From positions 17,261 through 81,260 of the forward strand of contig CAAFWO010000007.1 in NCBI GenBank assembly GCA_900766735.1: a DNA stretch of 64,000 nt, read 5' to 3'. Source of the DNA: Clostridia bacterium (GTDB taxonomy: Bacteria > Bacillota > Clostridia > CAKSNL01 > HGM11501). This document shows positions 51,610 to 59,411 of this stretch, in pieces. A model generated the notes under the pieces. It saw only the letters and a list, made by a program, of their open reading frames with translations. It was not told the DNA's origin and ran no database searches. The translations under genes and the position numbers were made by a program. Each line of letters opens with the position of its first letter. The first letter of the stretch is position 1.

Positions 51610-51630
51610 CGCGGCACATGCCGCGTTTTT
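51608..51630 (+). terminator. Terminator of mntP
   Basis: AACGCGGCA (51608-51616), loop CA, TGCCGCGTT (51619-51627), then TTT. The stop codon overlaps the left arm. Confidence 0.85.
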
Positions 51631-51647
51631 GGCTTGAAAGGAATAAA

Positions 51648-52040
51648 ATGAAAAGTATCGGAAAAATAATCTCGGCCGAGGGCGAGTTCGCTGTTGCCGA
51701 GATTGAAAAAAAGTCCGCTTGCACGGGAGACTGCTCGTCGTGTGCCTCGTGCAAGAGCGGAAAAAAAGTAAATGTCAGGGTTTTGAATAAATGCGGAGCA
51801 AAGCCGGGCGAGACGGTATATATCACGCTTCCCGGGACGAAGGCTTTTACACTTGCCGCTATGACGTATATTTTGCCGCTGGTGATCTTTTTCGTCGCTT
51901 CTGCGTTTTTAAAAAGCGAGATTGCCCAGGCGGCGGTGCTTTTATTATCGTTTGCCGTGATGGCGGTTCTGGCAAATCTGCTTGCGAAAAGAAAATGCTT
52001 CATGAGCGAGACGGAAAGGATCAAAAATGCTGATTTTTGA
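51648..52040 (+). CDS. RseC/MucC-like SoxR-reducing family protein
   Basis: 130 residues. The N-terminal part has a four-Cys cluster (CTGDCSSCASC near 23-33) then a beta segment KVNVRVLNKCGAKPGETVYI, followed by two transmembrane helices (about 73-93 and 97-117). This matches the RseC/MucC family linked with electron transfer to SoxR in other bacteria; here no rnf or rsx genes are adjacent. Ribosome site AAAGGAAT. Overlaps the next gene by 14 bp. Confidence 0.88.
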   Translation: MKSIGKIISAEGEFAVAEIEKKSACTGDCSSCASCKSGKKVNVRVLNKCGAKPGETVYITLPGTKAFTLAAMTYILPLVIFFVASAFLKSEIAQAAVLLLSFAVMAVLANLLAKRKCFMSETERIKNADF

Positions 52041-52896
52041 CTGCCATGCGGACACTCTGGGAAAATGGACCGATAACATACGCGATACTCACTTTAAGAT
52101 GAACGAAATAAAGCCGCCGTTTATCCAGGTTTTTGCGGCGTTCATCGGCGAAGAGGGCGACACATATGCGCGTGTGAACAAGCTTATCGATACATATGAT
52201 TCGCTCGCCGGCTTTAAAAGAATAACATCGCTTGATGAGATTAAAGAAGATGCCATATCCTCCGTCCTTTCGGTCGAGGGGGGAGACGCGATCGGCGGCG
52301 ACATTGAAAGGTTAAAGGCGCTTTATAAGCGCGGCGTGAGGATTTTAACGCTCACATGGAATTACGACAACGCCATTGCCGGCGCGGCTCTGGGCGGCGG
52401 AACAGGCCTTACTCCGTTCGGCAGAGAGGTCATAAACTTCTGCGAGGAAAACGGCATCACGGTCGATCTTTCGCACGCGTCCGACGAGACGTTTTACGAT
52501 GTTCTGGCGCTTTCAAAAAAGCCGGTGACCGTCTCTCACAGCAATTTAAGGGAGCTTTGCGGCCATAAAAGAAACATAACGAAGGACGAATTTCGTCTGC
52601 TTATTAAAAACGGGGGCGTTGCCGGAGTCAATTTCTATCCGCCGTTTTTAAATGGTGACCGCGCGGATATGAATGACATACTGCGCCATATTGATGCGTT
52701 TTTGTCGCTCGGCGGCGAAGATAGTGTCGGCATCGGGGCGGATTTTGACGGAATCGGAAGCCTGCCCGGCGGTATTTACGGCACGCGGTCGCTTTATACA
52801 TTATGCGAAAAACTTATCACGCTTTACGGCGATAATGTGGCAGAAAAGATAATGGGGCAAAATTTTTTGAGGGTTTTGCGCGCCAATCTTAGATAA
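52027..52896 (+). CDS. Membrane dipeptidase-family protein (M19)
   Basis: 289 residues, TIM-barrel amidohydrolase fold. Zinc ligands: DCHADTL (near 4), Glu in LSVEGGD, His in VDLSHAS and in VSHSN; the final Asp is in IGADFDG. Renal dipeptidase-type enzymes cleave dipeptides, sometimes with D-amino acids. No signal peptide, so cytoplasmic. The start overlaps the RseC-like gene. Confidence 0.93.
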   Translation: MLIFDCHADTLGKWTDNIRDTHFKMNEIKPPFIQVFAAFIGEEGDTYARVNKLIDTYDSLAGFKRITSLDEIKEDAISSVLSVEGGDAIGGDIERLKALYKRGVRILTLTWNYDNAIAGAALGGGTGLTPFGREVINFCEENGITVDLSHASDETFYDVLALSKKPVTVSHSNLRELCGHKRNITKDEFRLLIKNGGVAGVNFYPPFLNGDRADMNDILRHIDAFLSLGGEDSVGIGADFDGIGSLPGGIYGTRSLYTLCEKLITLYGDNVAEKIMGQNFLRVLRANLR

Positions 52897-52901
52897 AACT
52901 A

Positions 52902-52930
52902 TTGCAAAAAGAGGGAAAATACTGTATAAT
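52902..52930 (+). promoter_or_regulatory. Sigma-A promoter of the aminotransferase-gltX-glnS operon
   Basis: TTGCAA (52902-52907), 17 bp, TATAAT (52925-52930). Confidence 0.82.
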
Positions 52931-52963
52931 TATAGTTTGAAAATATTTAGGGAGGATGCTCTT

Positions 52964-54154
52964 ATGGAACTAAGCGAAAAATACAGATCGGTCAGCCCTT
53001 CGTCAACGCTGGCGATTGACTCAAAATATAAGGAAATGAAAAAATCCGGGCTCGACGTTGTCGGATTCGGTGCAGGCGAGCCTGATTTTGACACGCCGAG
53101 GCACATTAAGGACGCGGCGATAAAGGCCATTAACGACGGATTTACAAAATACACTCCGGCCTCCGGAACGCTCGACCTTAAAAAGGCCATCTGCGACAAA
53201 TTCAAAAGGGAGAACGGGCTTGACTATACCGTTAAAAACATCGTCGTTTCAAACGGCGCGAAGCACTCGCTCTTAAACGCGCTCGGCGCTATAGTAAACC
53301 CCGGCGACGAGGTGCTTTTCTCATCTCCCTACTGGGTAAGCTATAAGGAAATGGTCAAGATCTCCGACGGTGTGCCGGTCGTTATCGACACAAGGGAAGA
53401 GGATAACTTCAAGTTCACCGCAGAGGAGCTTGAGGCGGCGATCACCGATAAGACAAAGGCACTCATCTTAAACACTCCGTCCAACCCGACGGGAATGGTG
53501 TATTCCGAAAGCGAGCTGGCCGCTATCGCCGAAGTCGTTAAAAAACATGACCTTTTTGTTATTTCCGACGAGATATATGAGCATCTTATATATGATATGG
53601 AGCGCCCCCGCTCGATCGCGACAATTGACGGAATGAAGGACAGGACTATCGTTGTCAACGGCGTTTCAAAGACCTTCGCGATGACCGGCTGGAGAATCGG
53701 CTACACCGCGGCGAACGAGGAGATCACCTCGCTTATGGCAAACGTTCAGAGCCACTGCACATCAAACCCCAACTCCATTGCACAGGTTGCGGCGCTTGCG
53801 GCGCTCACCGGCCCGATGGACAGCGTTATTGAAATGAAAAAGGCGTTTAACGAGAGAAGACTTTATATGGTTGAGCGCATGAATAAAATTCCGGGCGTGT
53901 CCTGCATAAAGCCCGAAGGCGCGTTCTATGTTATGATGAACATCTCCGCACTTAAGGGCAAAAAGATTGACGGAAAGACTATCGAAACGTCGGACGATTT
54001 TGCGGGCGCATTTTTAGAGAAGGAGCTTGTTGCTGTCGTGCCCTGCTCCGGCTTCGGAAACGACAATTTCGTGAGATGGTCGTACGCAACATCGATGGAC
54101 AATATCAAAAAAGGGCTTGACCGCCTTGAAAAGTTCATCGGCGAGCTTGAATAA
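52964..54154 (+). CDS. Aspartate-type aminotransferase, class I
   Basis: 396 residues. PLP-Lys lies in VSKTFAMTGWRIGY (near 235), with the cofactor-contacting FGAGEPDFDTP, NTPSNPTG and ISDEIYEHL and the C-terminal substrate Arg in FVRWSYATS. Likely aspartate:2-oxoglutarate aminotransferase, though related enzymes use prephenate or aromatic substrates. ATG 52964 follows AGGGAGGAT. Next gene gltX starts 23 bp later; together they link glutamate metabolism and tRNA charging. Confidence 0.94.
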   Translation: MELSEKYRSVSPSSTLAIDSKYKEMKKSGLDVVGFGAGEPDFDTPRHIKDAAIKAINDGFTKYTPASGTLDLKKAICDKFKRENGLDYTVKNIVVSNGAKHSLLNALGAIVNPGDEVLFSSPYWVSYKEMVKISDGVPVVIDTREEDNFKFTAEELEAAITDKTKALILNTPSNPTGMVYSESELAAIAEVVKKHDLFVISDEIYEHLIYDMERPRSIATIDGMKDRTIVVNGVSKTFAMTGWRIGYTAANEEITSLMANVQSHCTSNPNSIAQVAALAALTGPMDSVIEMKKAFNERRLYMVERMNKIPGVSCIKPEGAFYVMMNISALKGKKIDGKTIETSDDFAGAFLEKELVAVVPCSGFGNDNFVRWSYATSMDNIKKGLDRLEKFIGELE

Positions 54155-54177
54155 AGTAAACTTAAGGAGAGAATAAA

Positions 54178-55827
54178 ATGGATTACGAGGCTTTGGCCGA
54201 GCTTTTGTTCGGCGACATTGACTTAACGCCCGACGACATATATAAAATGTATCCCGAAAGAAACCTTCCCGAGGGCGCACTTGTGACGAGAATCGCCCCG
54301 AGCCCGACGGGATTCGTGCACTTCGGCAATCTCTTCCCGGCGATAACGAGCGAGAGAATGGCGCACCAGTCCGGCGGCGTGTTCTATTTAAGAATCGAGG
54401 ACACGGACGCGAAGCGCGAAGTGCCCGGCGCGGTCGAGGTCATCATGAAGGCGTTCGGCACTTTCGGCCTGAATTTTGACGAAGGCGCGACGATCGACGG
54501 TGATAACGGCGCATACGGCCCATACCGCCAGAGACAGAGAGAAAAGATTTATAAGACCTTTGCAAAACAGCTTGTGAAAGAGGGGAAGGCTTATCCGTGC
54601 TTCTGCTCCGAGGACGAGCTATCCAAAATTCACGGGGAGCAGGAAAAGGAAAAGAGCAATTTCGGCTATTTCGGAAAATGGGCGAAATGCAGAGACCTTT
54701 CTTTTGACGAGATAAAGAAAAATATCGACATGGGCAAAAGCTTCGTTCTGCGCTTTAAGAGCGAGGGAAACCCCGAAAACAAGATAAAGTTTAAGGATCT
54801 TGTAAAGGGCGAGATCGACCTTTCGGAAAACGATATGGATCACGTTTTGTTAAAGTCCGATGGGATACCGACCTATCATTTCGCACATGTGGTGGACGAC
54901 CATTTAATGGGCACAACTCACGTTGTGAGGGGCGACGAGTGGCTTTCGACGCTTCCATTCCATCTTCAGCTTTTCCGCGCGATCGGCTGGAGAGCGCCCA
55001 AATACCTTCACGTTTCACCGCTCATGAAGCTTGACGGGGAGAGCAAGAGAAAGCTTTCCAAGCGCAAGGATCCCGAGGCGGCGCTCACATTCTACGCGTC
55101 GGAGGGCTATCCGTCCGAGGCGGTATATGAATATATCTTAACGCTCTTAAATTCCGGATTTGAGGACTGGAGAAGGCAGAACCCGGATGTGAGCGCGAGA
55201 GACTATAAATTCCAATACAAGAAAATGAGCGTGTCCGGTGCGCTTTTCGACATCGTTAAGTTAAACGATGTCAGCAAGAACTATGTTTCGCGCCTCTCGG
55301 CCGAAAAGGTGTATGACGAGGTGGCGACATGGGCAGAAGAATATGACAGGGATTTTTATTCCCTTTTCACGCGCGATAAGGCATATACGACCGAGATACT
55401 TAAGATCGGCCGCGGCGGAAAGAAGCCGAGAAAGGATTTCGGCATCTGGAGCGAGGTCAAGGGCTATATGGACTTTTTCTTTGACGAGCTTTTTACGCCC
55501 GACTACACGTTTGATGAGAAGCTTGACAAATCGGACATTCGCGCGATACTTGAAGAATATAAGGACATTTATTCACCCGAGGACGATAACAACGCCTGGT
55601 TTGACAAGATCAGGGAACTTTCGGAAAAGCACGGCTTCTGCAAGGATGTTAAGGCATATAAGGAAAATCCGGAAGGCTATAAGGGCCACGTCGGCGACGT
55701 TTCGATGATACTAAGGGTTGCCGTCTGCGGGCGCACAAACTCGCCGGATATGTACAGCGTGTTTAAGATACTCGGCAAAGAGAGGCTCACGGAAAGAATC
55801 GACAGAGCACTAAAGGAAATAAAATAA
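54178..55827 (+). CDS. gltX: Glutamate--tRNA ligase
   Basis: 549 residues. Class I synthetase with HIGH-like IAPSPTGFVHFGN (near 38) and KMSKS-like KRKLSKRKD (near 290). About 35 residues precede the usual MxxRIAPSPTG start. It charges tRNA-Glu; whether it also mischarges tRNA-Gln cannot be read, but a dedicated glnS follows directly, so that activity is not needed here. Ribosome site AAGGAGAG. Confidence 0.95.
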   Translation: MDYEALAELLFGDIDLTPDDIYKMYPERNLPEGALVTRIAPSPTGFVHFGNLFPAITSERMAHQSGGVFYLRIEDTDAKREVPGAVEVIMKAFGTFGLNFDEGATIDGDNGAYGPYRQRQREKIYKTFAKQLVKEGKAYPCFCSEDELSKIHGEQEKEKSNFGYFGKWAKCRDLSFDEIKKNIDMGKSFVLRFKSEGNPENKIKFKDLVKGEIDLSENDMDHVLLKSDGIPTYHFAHVVDDHLMGTTHVVRGDEWLSTLPFHLQLFRAIGWRAPKYLHVSPLMKLDGESKRKLSKRKDPEAALTFYASEGYPSEAVYEYILTLLNSGFEDWRRQNPDVSARDYKFQYKKMSVSGALFDIVKLNDVSKNYVSRLSAEKVYDEVATWAEEYDRDFYSLFTRDKAYTTEILKIGRGGKKPRKDFGIWSEVKGYMDFFFDELFTPDYTFDEKLDKSDIRAILEEYKDIYSPEDDNNAWFDKIRELSEKHGFCKDVKAYKENPEGYKGHVGDVSMILRVAVCGRTNSPDMYSVFKILGKERLTERIDRALKEIK

Positions 55828-55849
55828 AAACGAAAGAAAGGTGAAATTC

Positions 55850-57508
55850 ATGGCAGAGGAATATTCCAACTTTATATTGGACATTATTGACGGTGAGATC
55901 AAAGAGGGCTATCCGAGGCAGATACACACAAGATTCCCTCCCGAGCCGAACGGCTATCTTCACATCGGAAGTGCAAAGGCTATATGGATCAATTCGAGCA
56001 CGGCTAAAAAATACGGTGGATTATTCAATTTGAGATTCGACGATACGAACCCTGCGAGGGAGGACAACGAATACGTCCAGTCGATAATCGAGGATATTAA
56101 GTGGCTGGGAGCTGAGCCGACCGGAGGAATTTACTACGGATCGGACTATTTCGATAAGTGCTATGAGTTCGCCATCGGGCTTATCAAGGCCGGAAAAGCA
56201 TATGTCTGCGACCTTTCGCAGGACGAGATGCGCGCCTATCGCGGAACGCTTACCGAGCCCGGTAAGAACAGCCCCTACCGTGACAGAAGCGTTGAGGAAA
56301 ACTTGGACCTTTTCGAGAGAATGAAGAACGGTGAGTTCCCCGAGGGAGCAAAGACTCTCCGCGCGAAGATCGATATGGCCTCGCCCAATATGAACATGCG
56401 CGACCCGGCGATATACAGAATCGTCTATGCCGAGCATCACAGACAGGGCAAAAAGTGGTGCATCTATCCGCTTTACGACTATGCGCACCCGATTCAGGAC
56501 GCACTTGAGGGAATCACTCATTCGCTCTGCTCCATGGAATTTGAAAATCACAGGCCGCTCTATAACTGGGTGGTTGACAATATCGACTTTAAGGACAAGC
56601 CCAGGCAGATCGAGTTTGCGAGAATCAATATAACACACACGGTTTTGAGCAAGCGCTATTTGAGAGAGCTTGTTGAAAAAGGCAAGGTTGACGGATGGGA
56701 CGACCCGAGAATGCCCACATTGTCCGGCCTCAGAAGAAGAGGCTACACGCCCGAGGCGATTATCGAGTTCGTTCGCCGTGCCGGTGTGGCAAAGACGGAC
56801 AGCGTCGTCGATTACGGACTTTTGGAATACTGCGTCAGAAATGACCTTAATAAGAAGGCGCTTCGCCGTATGGCGGTGCTTGACCCGGTAAAGGTCGTTA
56901 TCGAGAACTATCCTGAAGATAAGACTGAGTATTTCGAGGTTTTGAATAATCCGGAGGACGAGAACGCAGGTACGAGGAAGATTCCTTTCACAAGAGAACT
57001 TTATATCGAGCGCGACGATTTTGCGCTTGATCCTCCGCCCAAGTTCCACAGGCTCAAAGAGGGCAGCGAGGTTCGCTTAATGGGCGCATACATCATAAAG
57101 TGCGTCAAGGCGGAGACGGACGAAAACGGCGTTGTGACGCGCATTATCTGCACGGCAGACCTTGAAACGAAAAACGGCAACCCGGTTGACGGAAGAAAGG
57201 TCAAGGGCACTATTCACTGGGTTTCCGCATCGGAAAATGTTAAGGCGGACGCTAATGTTTATGACCTTCTTTTCACCAAGGCGAACATAAACGACCTTTC
57301 CGAGGGCGAGTATTATCTTGACTACTTAAACCCCGAGTCGTTAAAGGAATATAAAAACTGCGTGATGGAAAAATCGCTTGCGGAGGCAAAGCCGGGCGAC
57401 AAGTTCCAGTTTGTCCGTTTGGGCTATTTCTGCCGCGATTCCAAGGTGGAGAATATGGTCTTTAACAGAACGGTTACGCTTAAGGACACATGGTCTAAAA
57501 AGAAATAA
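55850..57508 (+). CDS. glnS: Glutamine--tRNA ligase
   Basis: 552 residues. HIGH motif PPEPNGYLHIGSAKAI (near 30), GlnRS-specific LRFDDTNPAREDNEYVQSI, the KMSKS-like region VLSKRYLRELVEKG (near 267) and the two C-terminal anticodon-binding beta barrels are present. Charges tRNA-Gln directly. ATG 55850 follows AAAGGTG; GTG 55841 lies in the ribosome site. Its terminator appears to have been split by a MITE-like insertion. Confidence 0.96.
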   Translation: MAEEYSNFILDIIDGEIKEGYPRQIHTRFPPEPNGYLHIGSAKAIWINSSTAKKYGGLFNLRFDDTNPAREDNEYVQSIIEDIKWLGAEPTGGIYYGSDYFDKCYEFAIGLIKAGKAYVCDLSQDEMRAYRGTLTEPGKNSPYRDRSVEENLDLFERMKNGEFPEGAKTLRAKIDMASPNMNMRDPAIYRIVYAEHHRQGKKWCIYPLYDYAHPIQDALEGITHSLCSMEFENHRPLYNWVVDNIDFKDKPRQIEFARINITHTVLSKRYLRELVEKGKVDGWDDPRMPTLSGLRRRGYTPEAIIEFVRRAGVAKTDSVVDYGLLEYCVRNDLNKKALRRMAVLDPVKVVIENYPEDKTEYFEVLNNPEDENAGTRKIPFTRELYIERDDFALDPPPKFHRLKEGSEVRLMGAYIIKCVKAETDENGVVTRIICTADLETKNGNPVDGRKVKGTIHWVSASENVKADANVYDLLFTKANINDLSEGEYYLDYLNPESLKEYKNCVMEKSLAEAKPGDKFQFVRLGYFCRDSKVENMVFNRTVTLKDTWSKKK

Positions 57509-57524
57509 AAATATCGGCGCTTGG
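57507..57524 (+). terminator. Left half of the split glnS terminator
   Basis: AAAAATATCGGCG (57507-57519) overlaps the glnS stop; its partner CGCCGATATTTTT lies at 57776-57788, separated by the inserted element. Without the insertion and one CTTGG copy the two arms form a perfect 13-bp stem with a 6-base loop and T tract. Confidence 0.75.
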
Positions 57525-57769
57525 CCGGCCCCTGATAAAACAGTAAAGCCCTAAAAGCATCTTTTTCGCGAATTACTGTGTAAAAAAAGCTCAAAATCCG
57601 TCAGGATTCTTCGCTTTTTTGCCTTGCACTTCATCGAAAAATCTTGCCTTTAGGGTGCTATATGGCAGTTTTACGCACAGTGTGACTCTCTTAAATATTA
57701 AAAAAGGTACTGTAACCTAAGGCTACAGTACCTTTTTCGTAAATCCATTACTTTCTTATCAGGGGCCGG
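57525..57769. mobile_element. MITE-like non-autonomous element
   Basis: 245 bp with perfect 14-bp terminal inverted repeats CCGGCCCCTGATAA (57525-57538) and TTATCAGGGGCCGG (57756-57769), extending to 20 of 22 matches, flanked by the direct repeat CTTGG (57520-57524 and 57770-57774) as target duplication. It has no ORF. Inside are a long imperfect hairpin (57548-57658, arms GCCCTAAA/TTTAGGGTGC, central AATCC-GTCA-GGATT) and a strong terminator-like hairpin (57701-57737). Typical of a miniature inverted-repeat element moved by a transposase encoded elsewhere. Confidence 0.75.
57701..57738. terminator. Bidirectional terminator inside the MITE-like element
   Basis: AAAAAGGTACTGTA (57701-57714) and TACAGTACCTTTTT (57724-57737) form a 14-bp perfect stem with A and T tracts on both sides. 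It may take over glnS termination. Confidence 0.85.
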
Positions 57770-57790
57770 CTTGGCCGCCGATATTTTTTT
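57770..57790 (+). terminator. Right half of the split glnS terminator
   Basis: Second CTTGG copy, then CGCCGATATTTTT with a continued T tract to 57790. It can still pair with 57507-57519 across the element. Confidence 0.7.
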
Positions 57791-57791
57791 G

Positions 57792-57820
57792 TTGCATATT
57801 TCCAGAAACTGTGATATACT
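57792..57820 (+). promoter_or_regulatory. Sigma-A promoter of the secreted-protein gene
   Basis: TTGCAT (57792-57797), 17 bp, TATACT (57815-57820), immediately downstream of the split terminator. Confidence 0.75.
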
Positions 57821-57850
57821 AAAATATAAGTAAAAAAACGGAGGGGTCAT

Positions 57851-59377
57851 ATGAAAAAGAAAATAACATCGCTTGCAATTTGCCTATCGCTCATTTTGCC
57901 GGGAGCGGCATTTGCGCAGGAGGAAATTACGGAGTGCTGGGAGGAAACGGAGGAACCCAAGATCGCGCCGGCGGCCGAAGTGCAAAAAGAGGTTACATTC
58001 GGCGGCAAAAAGATCGACATACCGGAGGATTTTTTTTCGGAAGCCGACGAAATCTTTTTAGCGGGAGCCCAGGTCAAATTTGCCGAGGCCGCACGCTTAG
58101 CCGGTTACAGCGTGGAATATGACGCTGATACAAACACCGTTGTTTCGAAAAAAGACAAAAGAACCGTTAAAATAAAATTGAGCGGCGACTTCTTGCTTGA
58201 AGCCTCGGTTAGCGGTGAAGGCAAAGAGGAGAAGAATTTTTTAGTCTACGGTATGGTTCAAAACGGTAAGCTTTATGTAAGCACAAACAAGCTTGACGAG
58301 CTTTTTGGACTTCACTGTATTGACAAAAACGTTTATAACGACAATGGAGATCTCACACTCAAAAAGCTGGATATTTATGAAATTGAGCCGCTTAAGAAAA
58401 AGGTGACGGAGAAAATCGCAACGATTAAAAAACTTGCCAATATCGGTGAGGAGCGCGGCATCAACAGCGTTAAGACCGATTGCGAGATCGATATGAGCTT
58501 TGTTTCGGAGAATTACGGGATCAGATTAAACGGAAAAAGCAAGATAGGCATCGAGCAGAGCAATTTTGAAGGCAAGAGCTATTATAAGATAAGCGCGGAC
58601 TTTACGGGCATTCACAAAATGTTCATCGCCTCGCTGGCTATGAACGGTTACGGAGCGGCGCACGGCCCTTCCGCCGAAAACGAGGATTTTAATATTGTTA
58701 AAGCGATTTTTGAAGATCCGATCGAGGCGGAGATATTTGTTTCCGGGGGCGACCTCTATGTGAAGAGCGGAGTGCTTGCCAAGCTTGACATTCTGCCGGC
58801 TGAGGCGAAAGACGCATTCATTTTGTATAAGGGCGCGGCGCTTGCGGACGGTATGACCGGAAACTCGGGGGCTTTTAAGATCGCCGACGAACAGTATGAC
58901 GAGATAGCACAGTGGCTTTCTGTAATGGCGTTGGATATATTCGAAAATTACGATGGCGCCGAAAAGTTCATTGACGCGATGTTAAAGCTTTATGACGAGA
59001 ACCACATAAAGGTAACCGAAAAGGGCGGCAGTGCCACGGTGGAGATCAAGATCGGACAGGAGGATATCGGCGCAGTTTTTGATATGATATTCTCCGCGGC
59101 AGAGGCACAGAACGAAGAAATCACTAAAAGTGCGGCATGGAAAGGCTTAAAGTCGTTGAAAATGAGCGCCGAGGGAAAGGACGAATATAAAAACGGCACA
59201 TATAAGGGCTCATCGATAACTACGATGTTGATGGACATTCCGTCAGCTGTCTTTGACGAGCCTGTCGGAACATTTAAAACAGAGTGCAAAGTAACATCGA
59301 CGGGCGAGAAAAAGAACGAAAACATCAAGCTCCCCGAAAAGTTTAAGTTGCCGGAGATAAGCACGGCTATAGACTAA
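57851..59377 (+). CDS. Secreted protein with copper-amine-oxidase-like N-domain
   Basis: 508 residues, no family recognised with confidence. Signal peptide (LAICLSLILPGAAFA), then a region resembling copper amine oxidase N-domain repeats (QVKFAEAARLAGYSVEYDADTNTVVSKKDKRTVKIKLSG near 75, and GKLYVSTNKLDELFGLHC near 136), followed by a large beta-rich domain. No catalytic motif or membrane anchor is seen. Such domains are common in clostridial wall proteins, including the L,D-transpeptidase at 42.4 kb here. Ribosome site ACGGAGGGG. Monocistronic. Confidence 0.7.
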   Translation: MKKKITSLAICLSLILPGAAFAQEEITECWEETEEPKIAPAAEVQKEVTFGGKKIDIPEDFFSEADEIFLAGAQVKFAEAARLAGYSVEYDADTNTVVSKKDKRTVKIKLSGDFLLEASVSGEGKEEKNFLVYGMVQNGKLYVSTNKLDELFGLHCIDKNVYNDNGDLTLKKLDIYEIEPLKKKVTEKIATIKKLANIGEERGINSVKTDCEIDMSFVSENYGIRLNGKSKIGIEQSNFEGKSYYKISADFTGIHKMFIASLAMNGYGAAHGPSAENEDFNIVKAIFEDPIEAEIFVSGGDLYVKSGVLAKLDILPAEAKDAFILYKGAALADGMTGNSGAFKIADEQYDEIAQWLSVMALDIFENYDGAEKFIDAMLKLYDENHIKVTEKGGSATVEIKIGQEDIGAVFDMIFSAAEAQNEEITKSAAWKGLKSLKMSAEGKDEYKNGTYKGSSITTMLMDIPSAVFDEPVGTFKTECKVTSTGEKKNENIKLPEKFKLPEISTAID

Positions 59378-59411
59378 AAAAATCCCGAAGCTTTAGCTTC
59401 GGGATTTTTTG
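59376..59411. terminator. Bidirectional terminator between convergent genes
   Basis: AATCCCGAAGCT (59381-59392), loop TT, AGCTTCGGGATT (59395-59406), with A and T tracts on the two sides, serving the plus-strand gene and the minus-strand GH78-like gene. Confidence 0.92.

Noticed and set aside
52931..55850. T-box leaders for gltX, glnS or valS
   Set aside because: No TGGNACCGCG core and no leader long enough between the genes.
56021..57049. Long antisense ORF (342 codons) inside glnS
   Set aside because: Shadow of glnS with no family motifs; the sense frame is a full GlnRS.
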